64,000 bases of DNA, taken from Symsagittifera roscoffensis (taxonomy: Eukaryota; Xenacoelomorpha; Acoela; Convolutidae). Shown here in pieces: positions 49,701-58,519 of the stretch; within the stretch, counting starts at the first letter, position 1, and every line of letters begins with the position of its first letter. The stretch spans positions 21,731,194 to 21,795,193 of the forward strand of contig NC_087071.1 of assembly GCF_963678635.1 (NCBI RefSeq), in the 5' to 3' direction. Under the pieces are notes generated by a model. It was not told where the DNA came from. It ran no database searches and worked only from the letters and a program-made list of their open reading frames with translations. The translations under genes were made by a program, and so were the position numbers.

Positions 49701-52700
49701 CGGAGAGAAGGGGCAAAAATCGCAAAAAATTCCCACTAGAACCTATCGTTAGAATAAACATAATTCAAAGCATTTTATTACGTTCATTTTGCATCAGTCT
49801 AAGTTCAAAAAAGCCGCAGCATAGCCAACAGAAAGGTAAAAAAAGTCAAATACTTAGAAAACCGCAAAAAAATGATGTTTTTTGAACAACTTTCAATTTT
49901 CACGTTTAAGTACATCGTATTTAATCTCGTTGTCAATAAATTGTTTATTCCGCTGGCAAATCTAAAAACTAAAAAGTCAATGAAACTTAAAATTCAGTCA
50001 CATTTTCGCCAGACAGTTGCACTTTTTTTCTTCTTGGAGAGTGTAATTTGCTTAACTCCTAGCAATGAATTGAATTCAACTCACAAATTTATCAAAAGTC
50101 CAACCACGAAATTCAAATTTGTCCGTAATCACATTTTCTTCTTGAAAAAAGCACATGGCCTAAATATCTTCACACGTACGTCAAACTTAATTATTAGTTA
50201 TTGGAGACCGCAAATTTCCTTGAATTTGAATTAAACTAAAACAAATCGTGGGTCTAACCTCAAGAAAGCATAGCCAGCAGAGTTGAAAAAGTGTTAATGA
50301 GCGCAAGGAAAAAAAAGACTGATTTGTTTTTTGAGAACGTAATTTACTTTCCATTGAGCTACAGAATTTTAATTAAACTTAAGGAGCAAAGGTCAAACAC
50401 GGAAAAGTCGTTAATTGATTCTTAATCAACAGAGCCAATCGAAGATTGGAAAAGAGTAATAAACGCAAGTAAATATTTAAAAAAACATCTCATATTTCGA
50501 ATTTCAAAGAAAAAAATAGACACCCTTTAAGCTCTTTGAATTTCAATAACGATTTATCATTAGCGCCTTTTTGGTAACATTAACTCAACTTGAGAAAACT
50601 GAATCAACATGTAAAATTTTTATTCCGCTGGAAATACAAAAATTAAATTCCACTTTCGAAACAAGAAATCGTTCAAGTTTTTTTTGCGCCATTTCCACGT
50701 TTGTATTTGGAGAGTGCTATTTACGTCACTTTCAGCAATAACTGAAAAAGTGCATATATACTTAAAAGCATTCATAAATGGATCAAAATGTTGAATGCAC
50801 GTCTGTAGATATTAGAGACTTTTAACACTTTTCCTGAAAAAAAATCTGCAAGACCTATTTAAGAGTCTTCACTACGTTCATTACTCTTAACAAGACCTAG
50901 CTTAGTGTTCACGGCCACATTAGAGGATATTAACCAAGATATTAAAGAGTAAGTACAGCCGGTGCAAACCAAAAATCTTGTTAAAGTAATATTCACTTCG
51001 TTCCAAAAACTAATTAGAAAAGCCCTGCAGTAAAACGGCAGAAACCCCCGTAATTTGAGTTCCGAAAGGACACGAAAAAGAGATTGGGTTGAAAATCACA
51101 AGTTCGCCCTTCAAACATCATCTCAGTTCATGGTATTCTCTGATGGACAATCTATCTTAGTTTCGGCATTTTCAGTCACCAAATTTTAACTCTCCATTCT
51201 TAGTAGCAAGACAAGAAACCATCTGAACAGTTCACTGACCTCTGAACTGCAGTTGACTAGTTTGTTTTCGACTCCATTGTTGTGGGTTGTGAAACTGGTC
51301 AACCACAGTGACTCCTGAAGTGCTATTTGGCGACGGAAGTATACCTGTGTTTGCGTTCGTTTCAGTTTGTCTCGACTTTCGTCTAGCAGAACTTGAACTC
51401 TTTTCTTCTGTAAACACAAGAGCACTTTCAAATTGTTTTACAAAACAGTGATTAAAGCTGCTCGAATGAAGCTGTTCGAATGATCAAAGATTTACTACTA
51501 TTTTCTACAGCAGGGCCATTTTGAGAAGTAGAATGCCATAAAGTTGAATAGAACATAAGCTTGAATGGGATAGGGCAAATGGTCATGCATCGTTTTTGAC
51601 CGAGAAAATACAGTAAAAATTTTTTTATGTCTTAAGAACTACAACAGAAGCGACCGCCCCCCCCCCCCCTCAATTCTGGTTGCCAAGTGGTGTCCCCCTT
51701 TGGTATGTATATCTTAACGACATCCATTTTTGGCTGACCAACCTCAAACTTTTTCTTAAGGCGCCAACATGATTAATTTTGAGTGGGGAGCGCGCGCCGA
51801 AAAAAACGCAATTTTTTGGTCAACATTTTCCCAAAATCTCTAAAACGCCTTCTTTAGCCTGTTTTCTTTAGAAAAATTTGCCTGCGACGCAGAAAACTTT
51901 TGGACAAAAAAAGTCCTTATAGTATTTTCGGAGAGTTCGGAAAATCAAATTGCTCGACCTAAAAAAAAGGTCCGCAAAGTTGAAAAAAATTTTCGAACCC
52001 CCCCCCCCCCTAGAAAACTTTCTGTGCACGCCACTGAAATTTAGGTCTCTTTAACTATTCCCCCCTACTTTGGTACCTAGTAACGGATTACCACCCCTAT
52101 AACGGAATAACTCAACGGTTAAGCATACGCAAATTTTGTACCCAGTAACGAATCCCCCCTTCGCAATTTAATTTAGTTAATAAATTTCGTTCGTGTTTTT
52201 AACGTTAGCTTTGAGTTTCAGGCTGCGCATATTCGATGAAGTTGTTTTTCTATCAAAATTTGAAAAATTAAATTCATCGTTTAACTTGAACTATTTTTTT
52301 TAATCGAGTGCCACTGATACTTTAGTTTCCACTAAACTTGAGACGCAAAAAAATGTGTTCCGACCGACACAAAATATTTCACCATTTAGATCCATGAAGA
52401 TCATGGAAAGCTTTCCATTTTATACTTTTCTATGCATGGGAGAGCGATATACCAATTATCCATAAGCTCCCACGCTTGTAGTGGCATATCAGCACAATAT
52501 CAATAATTGATTAACCTAAACATACTCGTTGATTACGACCAAATCATGAGTTGACGACAAGTTACCTTTATCTTTCAATTATAAACTGTTTAAGGTTATA
52601 TTTCAGAACTAATTTACGATGTTTGACAACCAAAGCTCTCACAGACTGACCACGCCGCCCATAACGGTCATAAATTTAATTAGCTGTACTGCGCATTATA

Positions 52701-55394
52701 AAAACAAAAATACAATATTTTATGTTAATATTCAACAAAAAAAATTGCAAACCTTTTTCGCTGAAGTACTTCACTGTAACTCGGAGTTCACCACCTTTGT
52801 CCAACATAAGCTAAAATGAAAAAACGAAGTAAGCTCATTATGGCTCGATGAATGTCTGTTTCAGGGGCGAATCTGGGGTTTTCTCGAGGGGGAGGGGGTA
52901 GTGATTTTTTAGGTCGACCAAATTCATTTTCCTAGTTCTTCCAAAACACGATGAAATCAAACATTTCAAAGCCACAGGCAATCATTTGGGGAAAAACAGT
53001 CATCGACCACTAATGACACAAAAATGTATTTCATTGTTTGTTCGTGGGATCAGTTCAATTAATATTTCAGTTAATTCAAGACAAAACTCCATTTTTTGTT
53101 TTCGAGGACTTTAAAGAAAACGATAAGTGATTTATAAATTCTCCGAAAATCTTAGGTTGAAATTTTTTTAAGCAGATGCGAAGCAGCGTTTCTCACCACT
53201 TGGGATACCACACAAATATAGCATTGCAAGCTAGGCAAAAAACAAAAGGAAAGCCGAGAAGTCGAAAAAAAACACGACTACTAAAATTTTTGTCTACAAT
53301 AATTTAATTTAAAAAAAAAACCGGCAAGAAACAACCTCCAGCGTTCGTAAATATTTATCGAGCGTTAATTAGGTAGACAAAAGCTAAATAAAATGTCACT
53401 GAACCGAAAAAATTGTCCTCATGAAAGTTCTGCAATTCTAAATTTTTACACCCTCTACGGAATCTCAAATCTACTTTCACTTCAAAAGACGCAAAATAAG
53501 AAAAACTAGATAATATTTTTTTAAAATCAGATAAAAGAACACATATTGAAAAGCGCTTGAAGCAAAATAAAAATTGCGGTGAGGCAACTAAGCGGACAAG
53601 CAATAGACCGACAATTTTTTACACAAAATTAAAAACAAACGAACGGAAAAAAGTTTGAAAAAAGGTACTGGCCAGATTCGAACCTAGGAACTTTGTCCTC
53701 CCACGCGTAGTTGTTCCCTCTAGGCCAAGTTTGCCGAAAAATCTACAATTTTGAATTTATTTTAAGCTTAACCCAAGCTTAACTTGTTACAAGCTAACCC
53801 AACAAATGGACTATCCTCCACAGGACTGTTCAGGCCTACTGATAGCTCCTTTGCGATTCGCCCGAACCACATTAGGCCGAAAAATATTTAGTCAGGCCAA
53901 AAACTTTGCAAATCGAATAGTTCTTGACCGGATTCGAGCCCCGGTTCTCGTTTGCCAGGAGTGGCGGTAGCTCCAGGCCAAACGAGCAAAATAAAAGCCT
54001 GCATTTAATGTTATTAAATATCAAGTCATCGAATTATTCAGTGTGACTGATAAGCAAGTTTTAACCTGAAAAATTATAAAAATCCAATTTGATAACGCTT
54101 GTTAATGGCAAGCGTGCACTTAAAAAACAGAAAATTTTCAGTTTGCTAACTATAGAACATAAGCTGACTCAAGCTATAGAACATAAGCTGACTCGAACCC
54201 CGCCTGGCAAAAGGAAAACACGGCGAACTGTCTGCATCACAGCCAATATCGCTCGACCCATTGCGATGATGATTATTTGTGTTACCTAATTTTGCATGAA
54301 AACCAAAAGGAAAACTAAAACACATCCGAATACCAAGTTCCTCCCCGTTTTCAATGGTCGGAAAAAAAATCAGCAAGAAATGAAATAAATTCAAAACTGA
54401 AGTTTTAGGCCGTTTTAGAAGATTTGAAAGCACAACACAGACCACTACTCGGGGAGGCTAAGTGGAGCTTGGCACCATCAGTGATACAAAAAAAAGCTTT
54501 GTGAAAATTATTCAAAAACGGCTATTTGAACGGCAAGGGTGACTACTCGGACAAAAGGGCACACTGTTTACAAGGACTAACCGGAAACTCTTTCTTCTTC
54601 TTGGGTGCAGACAGACATTTTGAAGCCAAAGTCTCCTGAGTGATATTCACAGCACCCCCTACTAGAGATCCGGTGAGTCTGTTGCGGACAAAGATCTCCA
54701 GGCATCTCCCACTCACTACATGGGTATCAACGAATTCTCCAAACTGTCTGACTTGAGCAGCCCGAGAGATGACACTCACACCATTTTCTAATATTTGCGA
54801 ACGTTTTTCAGATAATAATTGCTCCAATAAAAAAAAGCAATAATGAATAATGAGTATTGATAGCATTGCACGCTATCATTTTTATAGATTCACAGGAAAC
54901 AGATAAAAATCATTGTTTCCTATGCCAATTAATAAATATAATGAAAACATATAATTTAAAACATCAAAGATACTTTTTTTGAAAAACTAAGTGCAATCTA
55001 AAAGGTCACTACCTTTCCCTTTGACGTTGACTACGCATTCTAATGATTGACATGGAACTCCGCAAATAGTTTGACCTTCATTGAACTTGAGGCGAATGAA
55101 ACCGTTACTGTTGGACTGATTACTACTTGCGCTCTCGTTAAATGTTGTTGTAGAACCAAAACACGAAGACTGGTTATGCCCCAGAGAGGCCATTTGAGAT
55201 CCTAATAAGTTGTGAACCATTTTGTCCGATGTTCCTCTAGATACATTTCGCGGGAGAATTGGAGGGGTCCCAACAACTAGCTTGCCGCCTTTAGTGTATG
55301 GAGTAGCGACTGTAGAGCGTACCAAATGCGGAGCTACTGATGTTAATGATTTACTGAGGCCTTGCCCAGGGCCAACAGGACCAACTCTGGACAT
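34545..55394 (-). CDS. Novel-type protein kinase C, epsilon/eta-like (gene span)
   Basis: Thirteen coding exons on the - strand join in frame into a 1133-residue protein. Order: C2-like domain (about 95-195), long Ser/Asn/Gln-rich linker (about 200-425), pseudosubstrate-like RRFAFKEKK (428-436, Ala431 at the phospho-acceptor position), C1A (443-493), C1B (511-570), low-complexity hinge (about 590-795), kinase (P-loop GRGSFG 808-813, Lys830, Glu849, YRDLKLDN 923-930, DFG 943-945, activation-loop Thr959), and AGC tail with turn motif TP (1107-1108) and hydrophobic motif FRNFSF (1123-1128). The N-terminal C2, 14-residue C1A spacing and CGVDQK after C1B point to epsilon/eta. Family members are diacylglycerol-activated, calcium-independent Ser/Thr kinases of about 700 residues; this one is about 430 longer, in the two linkers. 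All catalytic residues are present. Confidence 0.93.
34916..35153 (-). CDS. PKC exon 12: kinase C-lobe
   Basis: Acceptor TCTTCAG, donor GTTTCT. It encodes [20 protein letters not shown] through [15 protein letters not shown] and [16 protein letters not shown], the normal end of the AGC kinase fold and start of the tail (QPPxKP-like). Confidence 0.94.
35154..35996. other. PKC intron with one MITE
   Basis: Contains the MITE at 35568-35883; otherwise AT-rich without coding signal. Confidence 0.6.
35568..35883. mobile_element. hAT-type MITE with exact 8-bp TSD
   Basis: Starts CACGGGCGGATTTAAAGG and ends CTAGATCCGCCCCTG, flanked by GATTTATA at 35560-35567 and 35884-35891. At 316 bp it is a shorter internal variant of the family. 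Confidence 0.88.
35997..36195 (-). CDS. PKC exon 11: DFG, activation loop and APE
   Basis: Acceptor GTTAACAG, donor GTAGGC. It encodes [31 protein letters not shown] and [14 protein letters not shown]. The activation-loop Thr sits in TTLCGTPDY; a few extra residues follow APEIV compared with vertebrate PKCs. Confidence 0.96.
36485..36900 (+). repeat. PKC-intron repeat copy
   Basis: Contains GCCAACTGACAGTTATAAACGAACGCAAGG, then CGATCACGTTTTTCGTGACC and GTGGAGTTTGCCTTACTTTT, in the order seen in the other copies. Confidence 0.7.
37219..38330 (+). pseudogene. MULE transposase relic with FLYWCH-type N-terminus
   Basis: An open frame (37219-37941) starts with a FLYWCH-like finger ([20 protein letters not shown] plus a Cys) and continues through [35 protein letters not shown] and [10 protein letters not shown]. 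That is the pattern of metazoan proteins pairing FLYWCH with a Mutator-like (MULE) DDE domain. Downstream, past frame changes, [12 protein letters not shown] and [10 protein letters not shown] (about 38005-38085) give the next MULE motifs, then [16 protein letters not shown] (about 38160-38210). Stops interrupt it. It lies antisense to the PKC gene. Confidence 0.75.
39314..39506 (-). CDS. PKC exon 10: hinge strand to catalytic loop
   Basis: Acceptor CAATTACAG, donor GTCAGT. It encodes [17 protein letters not shown] through [17 protein letters not shown], with the AGC/PKC catalytic loop YRDLKLDN. Confidence 0.96.
39507..40182. other. PKC intron, nothing recognised
   Basis: AT-rich. About 39640-39690 partly repeats the exon 10 phrase TACTCC(A/G)TCACGAAGAACA just downstream of that exon, a small duplication of exon-end sequence. 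Confidence 0.5.
40183..41031 (-). CDS. PKC exon 9: hinge and kinase N-lobe
   Basis: Acceptor TTATTCAG, donor GTTTGT. An 849-nt exon with about 200 residues of Ser/Asn/Pro/Tyr-rich hinge, then [43 protein letters not shown] and [15 protein letters not shown]-loop, VAIK lysine and helix-C glutamate are intact. Confidence 0.95.
41333..41469 (-). CDS. PKC exon 8: second half of C1B
   Basis: Acceptor CTCTTTAG, donor GTACAG. It encodes [18 protein letters not shown] then [20 protein letters not shown]. All zinc ligands of the second half are kept, but SA replaces the Gln-Gly pair. Confidence 0.92.
41679..41796 (-). CDS. PKC exon 7: first half of C1B
   Basis: Acceptor ATTTGCAG, donor GTAATA. It encodes [11 protein letters not shown], an extended Ser/Leu-rich stretch, then [11 protein letters not shown]. 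The His-to-Cys spacing is about five residues longer than the canonical 12, and F-P replaces the usual W-G. Confidence 0.88.
42249..42369 (-). CDS. PKC exon 6: second half of C1A
   Basis: Acceptor GTTTGCAG, donor GTAAGC. It encodes [20 protein letters not shown] and [11 protein letters not shown]. The QG motif and the WG turn from the previous exon, needed for diacylglycerol binding in other C1 domains, are both present. Confidence 0.95.
42370..44307. other. PKC intron, AT-rich with one tRNA-like sequence
   Basis: The only feature noted is a tRNA-like stretch on the - strand at about 43510-43590. The rest is unassigned. Confidence 0.5.
44308..44764 (-). CDS. PKC exon 5: linker, pseudosubstrate and first half of C1A
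   Basis: Acceptor TGCCTGTAG, donor GTAATT. About 110 Ser/Asn-rich residues are followed by [19 protein letters not shown] and [15 protein letters not shown] aligns with the RRGAIK pseudosubstrate of PKC delta (Ala in place of Ser/Thr). The first C1A zinc ligands (His443, Cys456, Cys459) are here. Confidence 0.9.
45165..45640 (+). repeat. PKC-intron repeat copy (reference)
   Basis: Starts GCCAACTGACTGTTGGAAAAGAGTAACGAAC and ends CACTACGTTCCTTACTCTTAAAC. The terminal AAAAGAGTxAxxAACG and CGTTCxTTACTCTT are inverted copies, so the family behaves like a non-autonomous inverted-repeat element. Internal landmarks are GGCCTTAAAGCTCTTTGAAT, GTGACCTTTACACTTTTGCT and GGAGTTTGCCTTCC. Confidence 0.75.
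46285..46830 (+). repeat. PKC-intron repeat copy
   Basis: Same landmarks, with a short local duplication CGATCACGTTTTTGCTTTT at about 46545-46600. It ends GCCACGTTCATTGACTCTTAATC. Confidence 0.7.
47205..47840 (+). repeat. PKC-intron repeat copy, interrupted
   Basis: The left part is 47205-47540. A CAGTCA-type stretch of simple repeats follows (47550-47690), and the 3' end ACTACGTTCATCGACTCTTAAG is at 47811-47832. Confidence 0.65.
48332..48517 (-). CDS. PKC exon 4: Ser/Gly/Gln-rich linker
   Basis: Acceptor GTGTTTAG, donor GTTAGT. It encodes [20 protein letters not shown] followed by Ser/His/Gln-rich sequence. The phases match exons 3 and 5; the 186-nt length is a multiple of three, so skipping would keep frame. 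Confidence 0.72.
48518..51239. other. PKC intron with more repeat copies
   Basis: Holds a copy of the 7.6-kb dispersed repeat (about 48915-49240) and PKC-intron repeat copies at about 49810-50240 (diverged), 50265-50340 (partial) and 50440-50895. Confidence 0.6.
50440..50895 (+). repeat. PKC-intron repeat copy
   Basis: Begins GATTGGAAAAGAGTAATAAACG and ends TCACTACGTTCATTACTCTTAAC; near-perfect inverted termini. Confidence 0.75.
51240..51407 (-). CDS. PKC exon 3: linker
   Basis: The frame that joins exon 4 reads [19 protein letters not shown] and on to QLQFRG. The strong acceptor TTTACAG (51408) would put exon 2 out of frame with it; an AG eight bases further in (coding start 51399) restores frame. 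The donor is GTCAGT. The exon assignment is likely, but the 5' boundary is uncertain. Confidence 0.6.
51645..52036. mobile_element. MITE, divergent subfamily as at 13485
   Basis: Starts CAGAAGCGACCGCCC and ends GTGCACGCCACTG. Shares CTCAATTCTGGTTGCCAAGT-like, GGCGCCAAC and GCGCGCGCC landmarks with the 13485 copy. The flanking 8-mers do not match. Confidence 0.65.
52862..52950. mobile_element. MITE end fragment
   Basis: CAGGGGCGAATCTGGGGTTT then CTCGAGGGGGAGGGGG and GGTCGACCAAATTCATTTTC; the remainder of the element is missing. Confidence 0.65.
53655..53995 (-). repeat. Two tRNA-like (SINE-head) sequences
   Basis: On the - strand, about 53735-53655 and 53995-53925 both carry TTGGCCTRGAG (A-box-like) and a TCGAAT(C/T)(C/T)GG B-box-like segment. 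Their arms do not form a convincing cloverleaf. Confidence 0.5.
54582..54787 (-). CDS. PKC exon 2: C2-like domain
   Basis: Acceptor ATATTAG, donor GTTAGT. It encodes [20 protein letters not shown] then [20 protein letters not shown], aligning with the second half of the nPKC C2 domain (EFVTDVxxGRxIELAVFH). It ends in a Lys-rich KKKKEFP. Calcium-binding aspartates are not evident, as expected for a novel PKC. Confidence 0.82.
55013..55394 (-). CDS. PKC exon 1: start codon and first C2 strands
   Basis: ATG at 55394 follows in-frame stops and a TTTTTTTTCAG acceptor at about 55419, so the exon starts with a little 5' UTR spliced from an upstream non-coding exon. The first ~90 residues are Ser/Gly/Pro-rich; the end ([22 protein letters not shown]) looks like the first C2 beta strands. 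Donor GTAGTG. Confidence 0.78.
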
Positions 55395-55770
55395 TTTTAC
55401 TAACTAACTATCATTCTGAAAAAAAAACGAATCAAGACTAATCCGTCTGCATCTGTAATGCATATAGAGATAAAAACACTGAATTTATCAAATCACCAAA
55501 AAGCAGAACGCATTTTTATCAAGTATACAATAATAAACGAACCAAAAAAACTATCAGACGCCACATTGAGCTGATAATAACATTTTTAATGGGTTAAGTA
55601 ATCTCAAGACGGCCACATTCACAGTGAAAAAAAACTTATTAGCTGTAGCCTTAATCTTGCAACATTTTCAAGTGTAATCGAAAATCGGCAGCTCCTTAAA
55701 ACAATGCTCATACTTTTTGATGTTTTAGCAAAAGATTTTGGAATTGTAGCTTTTGGAATTTTAGAAATAT

Positions 55771-56005
55771 TATCAGCTCAATGCTTCTAAATTCGTCGCG
55801 TGCGTTGACTCCTGGCTTTTTGCTAATATGCAGCGCTTCTAACGTTAATGACTTAATATTGCTAGTTGCCTGGTCTGAGATCTTCCAACTTAACTCTGAG
55901 ATCAAATCATCGCCTCCTCGCCGTTTTAGATAATGCCCGACGGTAGTATCCGCTCTGCGGTGCTCATCAACCCTAGTGGTAAGATGTCTGACCGTTTGGT
56001 TGATT
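55771..56005 (-). pseudogene. Penelope-like element tail (GIY-YIG fragment)
   Basis: The - strand reads TVRHLTTRVDEHRRADTTVG, ISELSWKISDQATSNIKS, LTLEALHISKKPGVNARDEF, colinear with the C-terminus of the element at 62853-64000 (TVRHLTTRIEEHKK, LTLEAIHIRKEKPGLNTRDE). Only the last part of the GIY-YIG domain survives, in line with 5' truncation. Confidence 0.82.
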
Positions 56006-56519
56006 TTAAACCTGATGATTGGTACGACCTTAATGCAAGTGGAAAATCTCTGCTCGTCACCCTTACTTTTGATAGTTTTACTCTGCTTACGATCGTTGTT
56101 TAATTTAAATTAAAGATAAAACTAATAGAATGTCTGAGAGACTTCAGTCTGATGCTAAAATCATGATGTAATTTTGGCGCGGATTTCAAATTTGCAAATT
56201 ACTGATTTGTTGATTTTTCATTATTTTGTACAGCCATTGTCTTTGGATACTTTTATGATCGATTATCATTTTATAAAATTTTAGTACTTTTACAGCTGGT
56301 GATGCACATGAGGGAAATTTTTCGTAATTTGCTTTATAAGTCACTCTTTAATTATCTAAAAGAGGGAATATTATTAAAGGATTCGAAAAAAATGTTTAAG
56401 GCTTTTGTTTCGAAGCCCAAATTTTCTGGTTTTCTCGATAGTTTTTCACGTGAAATTGAATCAAAGGTTTTGACAGATCAAGGAAAGCAGTTTATGTGTT
56501 CGAGTTTTGACGACAATAA

Positions 56520-56810
56520 TTTTTACTTCGACTGTAAGCGTCAACTTTAGAGGAGCGCTGACAGAACTCGAACTGACTCTCAGAAATAAGATCATTTCAC
56601 CCAACTAAAGAGCCATCTGTTTTTATAAATTTTAGGAGAATTGGAGCTAAGGCTATTGGTGTATAACTTTTGCGTTCGAAGTGGTTACCATTTTTAAACA
56701 ATGGTATTACATAGGGGATTTCCAATATCGATAAAAAGTGTTCGTGACAAACACAATTGTTTAACGATTTGGAATTACAACTCCAGCAGCGTATTATGGG
56801 GCCAGTGGTG
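56520..56810 (-). pseudogene. LINE reverse transcriptase fragment
   Basis: The - strand reads SILEIPYVIPLFKNGNHFER then KSYTPIALAPILLKFIKTDG and, after a TGA, ISESQFEFCQRSSKVDAY. This is the order of non-LTR RT motifs 0 to 2 (VIPIFKKG, NYRPISLLP, QFGFRxxxST). Broken and short. Confidence 0.7.
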
Positions 56811-58039
56811 GTGTTTCGTTGATCCCAATGTTTGATTTGATTTCATTGTGAACATCTTTTTGGGCAAGGAAGCGGAAATTATTTATTTTCTATTGTGTTT
56901 TGTCTACCAGGTTTTATGCCGAAGCCAAATAGATGTTTTTTTTACCGTAGTAGTTTCCCCAGTGAAGAAAACTCAAAAAAGCCGAAAAAAAAGAAACCCA
57001 ACCGTTTCTCAATTTTTTTGATAATTTTCAATTTAACACGATTCGTCAAATACAAGTGAAATAAAAATAACATGTTTGTTTTCGAAATGCTTACAATTAC
57101 TTCCATTTCTTTGTTTCAAGGAAAATTGCTCTTGCTTCAGCTGTTTAGTCAGTTCAGATTTTGTATAGCCCGAATTTTTTCATCGATTAAGGAATCCAAT
57201 GACGCAGGAAGTTTCTGTTAATGTTTTTCCTTTTGAATGGACGATTTCCTACAAAAAAGACGCACACATGTCATAGACGCACACATGCTTAAAGATGGTG
57301 ATGAAAAAAGTTTCGATTGTTTAGGCTGTTCATCGGGATCTTCGAGCTGTAATATTGAATTCCAACCTTTTTTCAATACTTTTGTTTCATTAAATTTTGT
57401 ATGAAGAAACCAAAAAGTGCGAAATGAGATGTTTACAGCGCTTACTACTACTTCTTTGATATCAAAGCCACTGATAATGTTATCTAAAGTTTTTTTTTGG
57501 CTTGATATTTGATGCGCGTCCGGCATGTTCTCGTCGAGTCTAAGGAACGTCGCGCCCTCAATCGCCCGGAGCCACAGGTCTATAGGGGTCAGGGAAGTTG
57601 GATTTTGGAAACACTAAAAAAATATGGCGCAGTGTGGGGTGCTGGACCTTGAGGGCACTTAGGGGGAAATATCTGTTCTATCCGTTGTTGAGTATAGCGG
57701 TCAGAAAAACGTGCTGAAGAGCGGCCTATGGAAGAAATTTTGATAGGTTTTGGTTTTTTCTCCAATTTTATCTTCGAAAGCTTGTTCCATTAAAAGAGAC
57801 GTGTGGTGGCTAAAAATTCGCAGGAAGTTGTTTTTTTTCCTCTTTTTCTTATGCCGTTTTTTTCATCAAGTTAAAAATTAAGATCTTTAAGAAAATGTTG
57901 GATGGGTTTTCTAGTCTAAGTTTGTCTCTCTCCTTTGCCAACTTACTTGGTCCGTCGCTTAAAGCCAAGTATTAAATTTATGACGCCCTGCGTGTATGTG
58001 ATGCATTTCTGCCATTGAATCAAAGGGATTATCTCCAAG

Positions 58040-58440
58040 AGACTTTGCGCGACCAATGTTGCGAATTTGCGCGACCCAAATTAGCTATGTTGCGACTCTG
58101 TGCGACCATGTTGCGACATTGCGCGACCAAAATTAGATAGTTGCTACCTTGCGCGACCCTTGTTGCGACTTTGCGCGACCCAAATTAGCTATGTTGCCAC
58201 TCTGTGCGACCCATGTTGTGACATTGCGCGACCAAAATTAGATATGTTGCGACTTTGTGCGAACCAAATTGGCTAAGATTGCGCCCCAAATTAGCTATGT
58301 TGTGACTTTGCGCGACCCCATTTAGTTATGTTGCGACTATGTGCGAACCAAATTGGCTATGTTGCGACTTTGCGCGGCCCAAATTAGCTATGTTCCGATT
58401 TTGCACGACCCAAATTATTTATGTTGCGACATTGTGCGAC
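58040..58440. repeat. Tandem repeat, unit about 31 bp with higher-order period
   Basis: Repeats of GTTGCGACTTTGCGCGACCC plus AAATTAGCTAT, with variants lacking parts. The sub-pattern from 58071 to about 58175 recurs after roughly 105 bp, suggesting a higher-order unit. Rich in CG dinucleotides compared with the flanks. Confidence 0.85.
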
Positions 58441-58519
58441 TCAAGCCTTTCACGGGGTGATGGAATTTTCATCGCAGATAGTCCATTTCGGACGCAACAT
58501 GAGAAGGGGACCTCGGTCC

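Larger units (their letters stand above)
51408..54581. other. PKC intron with MITEs and tRNA-like sequences
   Basis: Contains MITEs at 51645-52036 and about 52862-52950 and antisense tRNA-like sequences at about 53655-53735, 53925-53995 and 54180-54250. A short PKC exon could hide here, because exons 2 and 3 join cleanly only with a shifted acceptor. Confidence 0.55.

Noticed and set aside
57218-57526. 102-codon open frame on the - strand
   Set aside because: No recognisable family or motif; it may belong to the LINE fragment at 56520-56810, but nothing shows this.
58040-58440. CRISPR-like array
   Set aside because: Units are contiguous and degenerate, without unique spacers, in an animal genome; it is a minisatellite.
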